Positions 35,658-42,999 of a stretch of DNA of 46,566 nt are shown piece after piece. Under the pieces are notes generated by a model. It searched no databases. It saw only the letters and a program-made list of their open reading frames with translations, and had not been told where the DNA came from. A program made the translations under genes and the position numbers. The DNA is from a virus: IMG/VR virus record IMGVR_UViG_3300042923_000470, positions 1 to 46,566 of that record; one strand, given 5' to 3'. Position 1 is the stretch's first letter. Each line of letters starts with the position of its first letter.

Positions 35658-37430
35658 TTACATCCCTGCTTGTCGTTCTTGTGTATTATCCATGTTCGTA
35701 CTACCTAGTTTTTGAGCCTGTGGCTGTAGTAACTGTACCCCTGACTCTGCTAATTGGTCAATATTTAAACCCTTTTCTATAGCATCTGGACTATTCATAG
35801 CTTGAATTGAATAAGCAATAATTTGTTTCATCTTATCTAACTGGATTTGTTTCTCTTGGTCTCTCATACGTTTCAATATAACATCTTTTTTAATAGCTGA
35901 TATATCTGACATAGAAATAGCTTCTTCCATTGTGATAAGAGGTACTTCTGGTTGGAATTGCATCTGCATCTGTAGTAAATTCTGCATATCCTGAGCTTCT
36001 TTTGCCTGTGAATGAGCTGTCTTAGTAGTAACATCGATAAGGAAATCAAAATCTAAGTCTGCATAATCACTACCAAAGAACTCTAAGAAAGAAAACTCTT
36101 CTTCTGAATTTGGGTCTGTGTTTTCTAATCTAATTAAACGTTTTGTATCGTAATGAACTGTCATAAATTTAATTATCAATGCTGACAAATGACTTACAAA
36201 TATTTCCAATTCATACATTGCATCTTTATCTCTAATTGTAGACCTATCAATAAGTGAATTGATTCCTGATGAAGTCTGCACAGAACCAACTGCGTTGCCT
36301 ACATAAGCATCGTTAAGACCTGCTAGTTCCTTTATTGCTCGTTCTGTATCTTCTCTAAGCCTAAATAATGAAGCAGGTATAGCAGGAGGGTCAACAAATG
36401 TTATTGAACTCTTTGCATCCATATTAGATGAGAATGTATAACCACTTGCATTACCGTATTTAGAAACTACTCTAGGGTCAATACCAGAGCCTGTGTTAAC
36501 TACTTTGATTGGATTGCTTAGTAATGTACCAATAGTTGCGACTATGGACTCTACTTTGTTTACTAATTTCTGGTTATCTAATATAACTTCACAAGTAGAT
36601 TTACCCCAGAAGTCATGAGTCTGCTTCCATTCCCTGAGTATTACAAATGGATAAGTCGCAGGTTGTAAATCATTGATAACGTGTAGCACCTTACCACCAG
36701 ACATATAAGTTACTTTAATACCGTAACCACCATCTTTATTAGGAATCTTTTCATAGAAAGTATAGAAATCTACTGCTCCATCTGTTTGGAAACTGTCATA
36801 GTCTCTAAATAAAACTTCTCCTCTATCTTCTGCTGACATACTTGTCTTAAGTTCATCTGTTCCTTTATTAAATAAAGGCTGTGTTTTAATCCAGTTTTTA
36901 GTCTTTCTCTCAGATATAACTACATATCGGCAATCTTCTAGTGTAAATGCTGTAGGGTCTGGGTAGAAGTTCATAGGCGGAATTACTGTAGTAGTAATCT
37001 CTCCCTCTGCTCTGTAGTTTGAACCACCTACAAGTTTTGTCTCATCCCATCCAACGTGAAGAATACTTGTACCAAATAGTCTTGAATCTGAAATAGCATC
37101 TCTAACCTTGTATTTTAATTCTAATTTGTCCCATAGGTATTCATATACTTTCTGTAAATCATTTACTGACTCTACGTCTGTCGGAGAAAGTGGTCTTAGT
37201 TTACCAATTAAACTCTCAACTGAAATAGAAGCAGTTTTGTATGTATGAACATAATGAACGTAATTTGTTACTGGTTTAGGAATCCAAGGTGGCATATTAC
37301 TATTCTTTACATTCCACTGATCGCCCCTATCAAACGCATCTAACTCTTTAAACATCTTATCTCTCTTTTCTTGCCTTGAGTTTTTAGCATCATCAAAGAG
37401 TTTCTTTAATCGCTTTGTTTCATCAGCCAC
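35658..37430 (-). CDS. Portal protein (podovirus, P22-like)
   Basis: The 590-residue protein has portal features: DQWNVKNSNMPPWIPKPVTN near residue 35, IPPMNFYPDPTAFTLEDCRY, the WKQTHDFWGKSTCEVILDNQ element and a helical C-terminal barrel region. It forms the dodecameric DNA channel. Order terminase-portal-scaffold-capsid supports the call. Confidence 0.88.
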   Translation of the reverse strand: MADETKRLKKLFDDAKNSRQEKRDKMFKELDAFDRGDQWNVKNSNMPPWIPKPVTNYVHYVHTYKTASISVESLIGKLRPLSPTDVESVNDLQKVYEYLWDKLELKYKVRDAISDSRLFGTSILHVGWDETKLVGGSNYRAEGEITTTVIPPMNFYPDPTAFTLEDCRYVVISERKTKNWIKTQPLFNKGTDELKTSMSAEDRGEVLFRDYDSFQTDGAVDFYTFYEKIPNKDGGYGIKVTYMSGGKVLHVINDLQPATYPFVILREWKQTHDFWGKSTCEVILDNQKLVNKVESIVATIGTLLSNPIKVVNTGSGIDPRVVSKYGNASGYTFSSNMDAKSSITFVDPPAIPASLFRLREDTERAIKELAGLNDAYVGNAVGSVQTSSGINSLIDRSTIRDKDAMYELEIFVSHLSALIIKFMTVHYDTKRLIRLENTDPNSEEEFSFLEFFGSDYADLDFDFLIDVTTKTAHSQAKEAQDMQNLLQMQMQFQPEVPLITMEEAISMSDISAIKKDVILKRMRDQEKQIQLDKMKQIIAYSIQAMNSPDAIEKGLNIDQLAESGVQLLQPQAQKLGSTNMDNTQERQAGM

Positions 37431-37444
37431 TTAATCACTTCCTC

Positions 37445-37855
37445 TTAATAAATTTTCTTACTATATTTCTTAACCGCAGTTTTCTTTTGTGTCTCTGGAA
37501 CTTTATATATTGGTGCACCTTTTTTCCCTATCCTATCATCCATGTACTCTGACTCACCAGACTTTTTATAATACCTATAGTCTTTATAATAATCTATTTT
37601 TGTGCCTATCTTTTGATTCCCTTCATTCCAATTAGTCTCTACTCCATCTTTTGCACCTTTTATTTTACTTTTATCTATACCTGTAGCGTATTTCGTACCT
37701 TGTTTTAAGGTGTTCTTAAAGTTCTTTGTATCTGTAGCCTTTTTAGGGGTTGTTTTACCTTTAACCTTCTCTTGTAATCCCATTACTTCATTTACAAGAC
37801 CTTTACCTTTTGTCTGACTACCCATTCTTCCTTGTGCTAATGTATCTTTTTTCAT
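37445..37855 (-). CDS. Hypothetical basic protein, 136 aa
   Basis: Lys-rich, low-complexity and probably disordered (GSQTKGKGLVNEV, KKTAVKKYSKKIY). It lies between terminase and portal. Possibly a packaged or DNA-binding head protein; no family recognised. Confidence 0.6.
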   Translation of the reverse strand: MKKDTLAQGRMGSQTKGKGLVNEVMGLQEKVKGKTTPKKATDTKNFKNTLKQGTKYATGIDKSKIKGAKDGVETNWNEGNQKIGTKIDYYKDYRYYKKSGESEYMDDRIGKKGAPIYKVPETQKKTAVKKYSKKIY

Positions 37856-37867
37856 TTAGACCACTCC

Positions 37868-38077
37868 TTATAATTCAATTTTCTTAAACTGTTCGTCAAA
37901 CCATTTTTTTATCTCTGGGTCTAAATATTCAGCCACTTCCTCTGGGTCTACTTTACTTATCGAGGATACTGGGGGTTGGATAGTTTCGTGGGTGTGGGTA
38001 ACTTTAACTTGAATATTACCTACAATCTGGTATAGTCCAACTACTACTATTAATAATAATCCTGTAATTTCTAACAC
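37868..38077 (-). CDS. Single-helix membrane protein, 69 aa
   Basis: An N-terminal transmembrane segment (LEITGLLLIVVVGLYQIVG) precedes an acidic soluble tail (DPEEVAEYLDPEIKKWFDEQ). It overlaps the preceding gene by 7 bases. A virion membrane or superinfection role is conceivable; nothing specific is seen. Confidence 0.6.
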   Translation of the reverse strand: MLEITGLLLIVVVGLYQIVGNIQVKVTHTHETIQPPVSSISKVDPEEVAEYLDPEIKKWFDEQFKKIEL

Positions 38078-38355
38078 CTTCTCACCCCCTTCATTACGTT
38101 AATGTACTTCTTCTTTTCCTTTATCTTAAGATTGTTAAATTCTCTTTCTGTTAGAAGACGTTCAGCACTTCCCCTTAAATACATGCTTTCTGGCATAATG
38201 CCTTTGTTTAACAACTTAATTAAACGTCTGCAAGTGTGTCCACTTCTTAAATGTGCGTGATTTTTATATTCTAACTCTTCGTTATATACAATCCACCCAT
38301 CTTTTACTGCCTTATATTTAAGAGTAATACCAATCATCTCCTCTATCATATTCAT
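38071..38355 (-). CDS. Hypothetical protein overlapping the terminase 3' end
   Basis: The likely start is the ATG at 38355 (AGGA eight bases upstream), inside the terminase gene; ATG 38337 is an alternative. The 94-residue protein is basic (SGHTCRRLIKLLNKGI, EKKKYINVMKGVRRC). It is in the position where small terminase or accessory genes sometimes occur, but the sequence does not show it. Confidence 0.55.
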   Translation of the reverse strand: MNMIEEMIGITLKYKAVKDGWIVYNEELEYKNHAHLRSGHTCRRLIKLLNKGIMPESMYLRGSAERLLTEREFNNLKIKEKKKYINVMKGVRRC

Positions 38356-39687
38356 CTCTATCATCCTGTAATGCTTCTGGAAATTTAAAATCATTCTTCT
38401 TTTTATAAGTATTCCAAGAACCATAAGCCATTAACGTTAATTTATCAGGGTCGTCTGGTAGAAGCTGAATCATGTACCTTAAACAGTCCATTGCGTGATT
38501 ATCTTTGTCTATCGGTTTCTCCCCTAAATTCTTATCGTTAGCTAACTCTGGAACTGTGTAAGAATATGCTACGCCTTCTCGTACCGTGTTTGTACAACTT
38601 GAGAAGATTTTAAGCTTACTTAAATTAAAGTAGGTAAAAACTTTTGCTATACCTGAATCAATTTTGTTGTTTCCGCCTTGGAAATATATTCCATATTCTC
38701 TATAATGGTCAAATAACGACTTCAGGTCACTTTTAGAACGTGCGTTTCCACTCGGGTCACCTACTGGCTGATACATCATTAGTCCTTGTGGTACTTTATC
38801 TAACATCTCGTTCATTTTTTTAGCATGATGATTTACTGGCTGTCCAGTTTCGTAGTGCTCATCATAAATGTAAACAATACCTGTGTACGGGTCTATCGCT
38901 CCCATCAACATTACTGTTGGGTCACGGATACCAAAGTCGGCACTGGCTAGCCTTTTCCAATCTCTAGGTATTTCAAATGGGTCTACTACGCTTTTAATGA
39001 AACTAGGGTAAACCATTCCATCAGAATAATCGAATGAGCCAAATAAGTACCTTTGCACCCACCATTCTGGTTTATTTATGGAGTTTTGCTCTATAAAATC
39101 ACTTGGTAGATACTTATTTTCATGAGAAGCTATAATATAGCTAGAGAAATACTTGTTTGGGTTTTCAACGTAGTACATATCACTGTTATGACCTACGATT
39201 AGCTCTGACTCTAATACAAATTTAGACCTAATCCAGTTTACATCTGGATTTGAACATACAATCCCCATCAATTTAGACTCTAAAATTATCGGAGTTCCGT
39301 TATCATCTAAAAGGGGTCTGCCTTGTTCGTCTTTAGCGTACGTGATTGCACTCTGATTTCTAAGTCTGTTTTGAAGCTGAGTAAAAATACTGTACTTTAT
39401 CCCAGATGCTTCCTCAACATAGAAGCAACTTAAGTTTAAAGACCTAATTTTTACCTCATCATCACTTGGGAAAAATAGAACTGTGTGGTTATTGTAAATC
39501 GTCATTGTGTATTTAGCTTTATTGTAATCGGTTATTAAATCTTCTGGCATCTGAATTAAAAACTCTTTCATAGCTGTCTGTTCTAACTGTCTCATCGTTG
39601 GAGCTGTAATGAGTGTAATACCGTTAGGAACGCTGAGAATGTGGTCTATCACCTCGGCTACTGCCATCGTGGTCTTCCCGCTACCAT
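38318..39687 (-). CDS. terL: Large terminase subunit, exon 2 (ATPase plus nuclease)
   Basis: Spliced to exon 1 (40487-40649) this gives 510 residues. Exon 2 begins AT|GGT AGC GGG AAG ACC, completing a tyrosine codon and the Walker A motif FGGYGSGKTT. Downstream, SCFYVEEASGI is Walker B. RLASADFGIRDPTVM starts the RNase H-like nuclease with its Asp, and KDNHAMDCLRYM is the last acidic site. The enzyme cuts and pumps DNA into the prohead. Read without splicing, only a Walker A-less fragment starting at ATG 39667 would be translated. Confidence 0.9.
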
Positions 39688-40486
39688 CAATTATATTCTA
39701 TTAGGGTCGTTAATCCTAACACGTTCTCTTATGAACTGCTCATAGTCACCTATGAGATTAGACTATATCATACGATTAAAAAATCGTGACACCGCTTCCA
39801 CCCACTTGGGTGTACGTCTTTCGACTAGTCGTTGCACCTTCGCCAATAATAACCTCCTGCTGTTTTTCTAATACCTCTTGTTACAGCAGAAATTCCTGTC
39901 CAACCAATACCTGTCTGCTTTTCAGCTTCTTTTAAAGAAGGAAAAACATTAATAACTAAACCATCTTCGAGTTGTTCTACTCGTTGTCTATTAGGACATT
40001 CACATTGTAGTCCCATTGTTTTAGCGTGTCGAATATTCTCCGAAGCTGTAACCCACTCTAAATTAGAAACATTGTTGTTTTTCTTGTTTCCATCTTTATG
40101 GTTTACTTGTGGTTTGTTATCTGGATTTGGAATAAACGTAGTGGCTACAAGTCTATGTACTTTCATTGTTTTTACAATAGACTTATTTCTAAACTTCACA
40201 ACATTATACCCATCGCTATCGGTACTGTGTGAAAGAATTGTTCCCTCTCGTCTTGTTCCATACCTAGGTATTGATTTAATCACAGCGTCTTTGCTAACTT
40301 CATATAGCTCTTCCCAATGCTTTACTGGCGTAAACATAAGCATCATCTCCTTACTTATATTATATCCATGTTTTGGGTTATGTAGTCACAAAAACATTTA
40401 TTATTTTCGCTTGGCTCAGGATTGTCTTAACTTAGTAGTTAAGGTTTCCCCTGAATTCAATGTCTTTAAGGAGGACAGGTTTGTTT
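39688..40486 (-). mobile_element. Group I intron in the terminase gene
   Basis: On the minus strand the 5' exon end GGAGGAT pairs perfectly with the internal guide GTCCTCC a few bases inside the intron, ending in the required U-G wobble (P1). The conserved P4-type stretch AATCCTGAGCCAAG, the R segment GTGCAACGACTAG and the S segment ATGATATAGTCTAA (P7 GACTA/TAGTC) follow. The last intron base is G. Removing these 799 bases restores one open terminase frame. The HNH gene fills a peripheral loop, and its stop codon lies in the P7 strand. Confidence 0.92.
39825..40337 (-). CDS. HNH homing endonuclease encoded in the group I intron
   Basis: A 170-residue protein with NUMOD4 at the N-terminus (KHWEELYEVSKDAVIKSI), HNH_3 (KVHRLVATTFIPNP, VNHKDGNKKNNNVSNLEWVT, catalytic His/Asn) and an IENR1-like C-terminal repeat (AEKQTGIGWTGISAVTRG). 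ATG 40337 is the start with nine bases after AAGGAG; an earlier ATG abuts that site. It should cut the intron-free terminase gene of related phages and so spread the intron. Confidence 0.88.
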   Translation of the reverse strand: MFTPVKHWEELYEVSKDAVIKSIPRYGTRREGTILSHSTDSDGYNVVKFRNKSIVKTMKVHRLVATTFIPNPDNKPQVNHKDGNKKNNNVSNLEWVTASENIRHAKTMGLQCECPNRQRVEQLEDGLVINVFPSLKEAEKQTGIGWTGISAVTRGIRKTAGGYYWRRCND

Positions 40487-40649
40487 ATCCTCCGAATAAC
40501 CCTCTAATGTGGTGAGGGTCTTTGTGGAAAGCTGATTGGTAAGGCTGTGGAGTGTATAAAAGCTCAAATGCCCCACAGTCTGAACAAATTGCGTAACCTT
40601 TTCCATCTGGTTGTTTTAATTCACCTACGTGACAATTTCTACACTCCAT
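40487..40649 (-). CDS. terL: Large terminase subunit, exon 1
   Basis: AGGAGGTACAGACT before the ATG at 40649 is a strong start. The exon encodes 54 residues (MECRNCHVGELKQPDGKGY onward) with a CxxC...CxxC zinc knuckle, a conserved LLYTPQPYQSAFHKDPHHIR, and ends LFGG plus the first base of a codon. Unspliced RNA hits a TAA at the very next codon, so splicing is required for packaging activity. Confidence 0.88.
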
Positions 40650-40816
40650 TAGTCTGTACCTCCTAGGGTGAAAATCTCTGCGTTTTGGAGGTTTTCTTGT
40701 ACTATTAATAAGCTTGCATCCTCTACCGTGTCAAATAGGGTGGTATTATATAAAGACTTCCTCGGGTGGTAATCTTCCGAGTAAAAATATTGCTTGTTTA
40801 AAATTATGTAATACAT
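40649..40816 (-). CDS. Hypothetical protein, 55 aa, coupled to terminase
   Basis: AAAGGAGAG lies before the ATG at 40816, and the TAA overlaps the terminase ATG (TAATG). The product starts MYYIILNKQYFYSEDYH and contains an acidic helix (FDTVEDASLLIVQENLQN). It is probably the first gene of the late operon. Function unknown. Confidence 0.65.
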   Translation of the reverse strand: MYYIILNKQYFYSEDYHPRKSLYNTTLFDTVEDASLLIVQENLQNAEIFTLGGTD

Positions 40817-40916
40817 TTACATTAATCACTCTCCTTTAAAAATGAATTTTGTGTAAAAGATAATTGATCACTTCCTTTACTATGGTTTTCGATAGTTAAA
40901 AAATTAACAATGTATC

Positions 40917-40942
40917 TTAAAAAATAAAGACCACTGGGGTCT
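40917..40942 (-). terminator. Terminator after the tRNA cluster
   Basis: On the minus strand AGACC/GGTCT (loop CCAGT) is followed by TTATTTTTT. It would end the tRNA transcript before the terminase operon. Confidence 0.8.
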
Positions 40943-40966
40943 GGGTGTTAGAGTTAATTACTTAAA

Positions 40967-41038
40967 TGGTGGCAAAAGGGGAGTCGAACCCCATCTTTCG
41001 GAAGATGACCGATAGCAATACCATTATACTATTTCGCC
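40967..41038 (-). tRNA. tRNA-like gene with abnormal anticodon arm (isotype undetermined)
   Basis: A perfect 7-bp acceptor stem (GGCGAAA/TTTTGCC), discriminator A and encoded CCA, a tRNA-Gly-like D-arm and a TTCGACT T-loop are present. The anticodon arm does not fit: the canonical register gives stem TCGG/CCGA with loop TCATCTT (position 33 is C, not U), while the stronger stem CATCT/AGATG leaves a 6-nt loop. The T-stem has only four pairs. Probably degenerate or specialised. Confidence 0.6.
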
Positions 41039-41213
41039 TTAATTAGTTTTCCCTGTTTATAACCCTTACTCCACAGGAGCTACCCCGAATACCTAATGGC
41101 ATCTAGTAACTGTATATTGGTGATCATCGACACATCATTAATCCAATATACGTTTTGTTTTTATAGGGAGCTACCCTAAAGGAAATTTATATCTTATTAC
41201 TTAAATTTCAATT
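41039..41213 (-). other. Inter-tRNA spacer with hairpin and duplicated motif
   Basis: The 175 bases between tRNA genes hold a 9-bp inverted repeat (GTATATTGG 41112-41120 / CCAATATAC 41143-41151) and two copies of GGAGCTACCC (41077-41086 and 41167-41176; on the minus strand GGGTAGCTCC, like a tRNA D-arm). No complete tRNA is seen. They may be remnants of deleted tRNAs or processing signals. Confidence 0.5.
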
Positions 41214-41298
41214 TGGCTGTCCTATCTGGGCTCGAACCAGAAACCTTCTCCTTAACAGTTTTCAAGACTGTCGCAATAATCCACTCTGCCAACCTTCC
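41214..41298 (-). tRNA. tRNA-Ser(TGA), apparently chimeric or degenerate
   Basis: The anticodon arm ACAGT-CTTGAAA-ACTGT (anticodon TGA), the serine-type D-arm (GCAGAGTGGATTATTGC), the T-arm TCTGG-TTCGAGC-CCAGA, discriminator G and CCA are clear. However, 5' strand GGAAGGT and 3' strand TAGGACA of the acceptor do not pair (one of seven positions). The variable arm is not a clean hairpin. It looks like the 5' part of one tRNA joined to the 3' part of another. Confidence 0.65.
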
Positions 41299-41301
41299 TT
41301 A

Positions 41302-41386
41302 TGGTACTTGAGGAGGGAGTCGAACCCTCAATCCTTTCGGCGTACGCTTCTAAGGCGTATGCATATTCCAGTTCTGCTACTCAAGT
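41302..41386 (-). tRNA. tRNA-Leu(TAG)
   Basis: Acceptor ACTTGAG/CTCAAGT pairs fully. Anticodon stem TACGC/GCGTA encloses loop CTTAGAA. A long variable arm, T-arm GAGGG/CCCTC and encoded CCA complete a normal class II tRNA. Confidence 0.93.
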
Positions 41387-41390
41387 ATAA

Positions 41391-41466
41391 TGGTCGAGAG
41401 AGTGAGACTCGAACTCACGTTTACATGCTTCCAAGGCACGTTTCTTTCCTATTAGAAGACCTCTCG
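41391..41466 (-). tRNA. tRNA-Pro(TGG)
   Basis: Acceptor CGAGAGG/TCTCTCG, starting with C1 as is usual for proline tRNAs. D-stem TTCT/AGAA, anticodon loop CTTGGAA in stem CGTGC/GCATG, T-arm GTGAG-TTCGAGT-CTCAC, discriminator A and encoded CCA. Confidence 0.93.
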
Positions 41467-41481
41467 ATTGTGGTTTTTTAT

Positions 41482-41559
41482 TGGGGTGACCGAGGAGATT
41501 TGAACTCCCATTCACTAGATTCACAGTCTAGCCGCTTAACCATTTTGCGTACAACCAAC
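41482..41559 (-). tRNA. tRNA-His(GTG)
   Basis: Anticodon stem CTAGA/TCTAG with loop CTGTGAA (anticodon GTG), T-loop TTCAAAT, discriminator C73 opposite an extra 5' G(-1), both histidine identity features, and encoded CCA. The acceptor stem is weak, with three G-U pairs and one mismatch. Confidence 0.85.
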
Positions 41560-41573
41560 ATGTCCCTACATCT

Positions 41574-41602
41574 ATTATACCACATAATGGAGGAAATGTC
41601 AA
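41574..41602 (-). promoter_or_regulatory. Consensus sigma-A promoter for the tRNA cluster
   Basis: On the minus strand TTGACA (41597-41602) and TATAAT (41574-41579) are 17 bases apart. Transcription would start about 15 bases before tRNA-His and run leftward to the terminator at 40917-40942. Confidence 0.88.
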
Positions 41603-41862
41603 GAGAAACTTTTAAAGTGGTAAGAGAGAGAGAAGAGAAGAGAGTTGCTAGTACTACAACCGGCGAAGTTGAAATGTAAATCTATACCAATTTAATTTCC
41701 CCACACCGGTCCGTATCCCCATATACCCATATGCGTATATACTTATATAAAATAAAATATGTATGTGTATTACTATACTAATACAGTGGTACACATAGTA
41801 TACAGTACCACATCACATAGACTACCCATACCACACTATGATTGTGAATAGTTTAACTAACT

Positions 41863-41878
41863 TGTTTCACGTGAAACT
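41863..41878. promoter_or_regulatory. parS-like ParB/Spo0J binding site
   Basis: TGTTTCACGTGAAACT matches 15 of 16 positions of the bacterial chromosomal parS consensus (TGTTNCACGTGAAACA) and includes the full 14-base palindrome GTTTCACGTGAAAC. No ParA or ParB gene is visible in the genome, so host ParB (Spo0J) would be the binder. A perfect 14-base match is far rarer than chance would give in 46 kb. Confidence 0.85.
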
Positions 41879-42197
41879 ATACCACACCTACCAACACAGA
41901 CCTGAGTTCGTTAGTTAATTAACAAACAATGTACCTACCAACACTGGACTATCCTTGTTAATTATATATCAATGATACATCTTAGTTACAAGTTTAAGCC
42001 ACTTTAATTAATTCTAGGTACTAATGCCTACCTAAGAATCTAAACGTCTTAAATAGCCCTTGTTTTGCGTCTATTATCCTCTAATCTCCTAAATATTGTA
42101 TATTTTCTCAATACCAACTAAACATATTGACTTACTAAGTTGTAACAAACTTGTAAATTCCATAATTTAGGTGTTCGATTTTGGAACACTTCCATAA

Positions 42198-42279
42198 TTC
42201 GACATATTTTTTCCATAAATTTCCTGTAAATATTTGACAATTTACAATATTTGTAAATAATTTGTCGAAATTTGACATA
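42198..42279 (+). promoter_or_regulatory. Candidate early promoter flanked by four Spo0A-box-like sites
   Basis: TTGACA (42234-42239), 16 bases, then AATAAT (42256-42261) form a plausible promoter. Sites resembling the Spo0A box TTTGTCRAA lie at 42261-42269 (TTTGTCGAA, exact, right after the -10), 42233-42241 (TTTGACAAT, reverse, overlapping the -35), 42271-42279 (TTTGACATA, reverse) and 42198-42206 (TTCGACATA, reverse). The last three match 8 of 9. The arrangement would suit repression. Because the region is A+T-rich, single boxes could be chance. Confidence 0.5.
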
Positions 42280-42593
42280 AAATTGTAAAAATAGCCCAAT
42301 TTACAAGGTTGAAAGTTAATCATGATTAAAAAAATCCTATATAAAAATACAAGAAATTCAAATATACTATAATGAAGTAAAATTTTTGTGAAGAAAAAAG
42401 TATGTAAACGCTTTTTTTTTTTTTGTTGTTTTCCCTATATATCCTGCTTGTTTTTTTATGTAGTGGATTTGTATATACATTTTGCACTTTTTTGAAAATT
42501 TTTTATTTCCTCCTTTCCCAATCCTACCACGTATGCCTATGACATTTTGCCAAGCATACTTGTCAACATATATTCTATATATACGTTTTTTCT

Positions 42594-42606
42594 AAAAACC
42601 GTCACA
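42594..42606 (-). repeat. Inverted copy of the TGTGACGGTTTT motif
   Basis: AAAAACCGTCACA here is the reverse complement of the motif found twice at 43894 and 43968. It is located 18 bases upstream of the -35 of the promoter at 42624, suggesting an operator or activator site. Confidence 0.6.
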
Positions 42607-42623
42607 TATTCCGCATATTTATC

Positions 42624-42653
42624 TTTACATTCGAATATACTATATGTTATACT
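42624..42653 (+). promoter_or_regulatory. Sigma-A-type promoter for the rightward early operon
   Basis: TTTACA (42624-42629), 18-base spacer, TATACT (42648-42653). It precedes the AGGAGG-led gene at 42685 by about 30 bases. Confidence 0.6.
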
Positions 42654-42684
42654 AAATTTAACAAAAACTTAGGAGGTTACAAAG

Positions 42685-42924
42685 ATGAAAAGAAAACTAC
42701 TAATCATTATTGTCATTATCGTACTATACCTTAACTACTCAGTGGACGACCCAAGGATTCAAATTAACAAGAGGTACACGATTACGCAGACTTCTGATAC
42801 CTATTTAATGGGACAAGATGATAAGGGCAATCATATTGCCTTAGAACGTAACAATAACGAACAAGTTGGGCAAGGCATTTACGCTACTATAATAATAGAT
42901 GAGGTGTACCTAGTTCATCAGTAG
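42685..42924 (+). CDS. Small exported or membrane-anchored protein, 79 aa
   Basis: TTAGGAGGTTACAAAG precedes the ATG. Residues 4-17 (KLLIIIVIIVLYL) are a hydrophobic signal or anchor; the remaining 60 residues are polar and beta-rich (YTITQTSDTYLMGQDDKGNH). First gene of the rightward arm, so probably expressed immediately after infection. A host-membrane or superinfection role is possible; no family recognised. Confidence 0.7.
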   Translation: MKRKLLIIIVIIVLYLNYSVDDPRIQINKRYTITQTSDTYLMGQDDKGNHIALERNNNEQVGQGIYATIIIDEVYLVHQ

Positions 42925-42931
42925 GTTTTTA

Positions 42932-42955
42932 GAGTGTTCTTTCATTAGAACACTT
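42932..42955 (+). other. Hairpin between the first two early genes
   Basis: AGTGTTCT and AGAACACT form an 8-bp stem with a 6-nt loop; no T-run follows on this strand. A 10-base palindrome GCCAATTGGC lies 8 bases further on. Possibly an mRNA processing stem or protein-binding site. Confidence 0.5.
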
Positions 42956-42999
42956 CATAAAGCCAATTGGCTAAACTAAAGAAAAGAGGAATTTAAAAA

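Larger units (their letters stand above)
41603..42684. other. Large A+T-rich intergenic control region between divergent operons
   Basis: About 1.1 kb without a convincing gene. It separates the leftward tRNA/late arm from the rightward early arm. It contains the parS-like palindrome (41863-41878), the Spo0A-like boxes and candidate promoter (42198-42279), five TTGTAAA/TTTACAA elements (42151, 42241, 42251, 42283, 42300), a 13-nt T-tract at about 42412-42424, and an inverted copy of the TGTGACGGTTTT motif (42594-42606). It is a plausible replication origin and regulatory hub; no coding sequence is supported. Confidence 0.7.

Noticed and set aside
40072-40515. Rightward frame of 147 residues across the intron
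   Set aside because: It is the antisense shadow of the HNH gene and the group I intron.
41039-41213. Additional tRNA genes based on GGGTAGCTCC motifs
   Set aside because: No T-arm or acceptor pairing can be found for either copy.
41308-41679. Rightward open frame of 123 residues over the tRNA genes
   Set aside because: It runs antisense through tRNA-Leu, tRNA-Pro and tRNA-His and the leftward promoter, has no ribosome site, and reads as translated tRNA sequence.
42135-42323. Leftward open frame of 62 residues in the control region
   Set aside because: Composed of A+T-rich noncoding sequence with the Spo0A-like boxes and repeats; no ribosome site and no protein-like composition.
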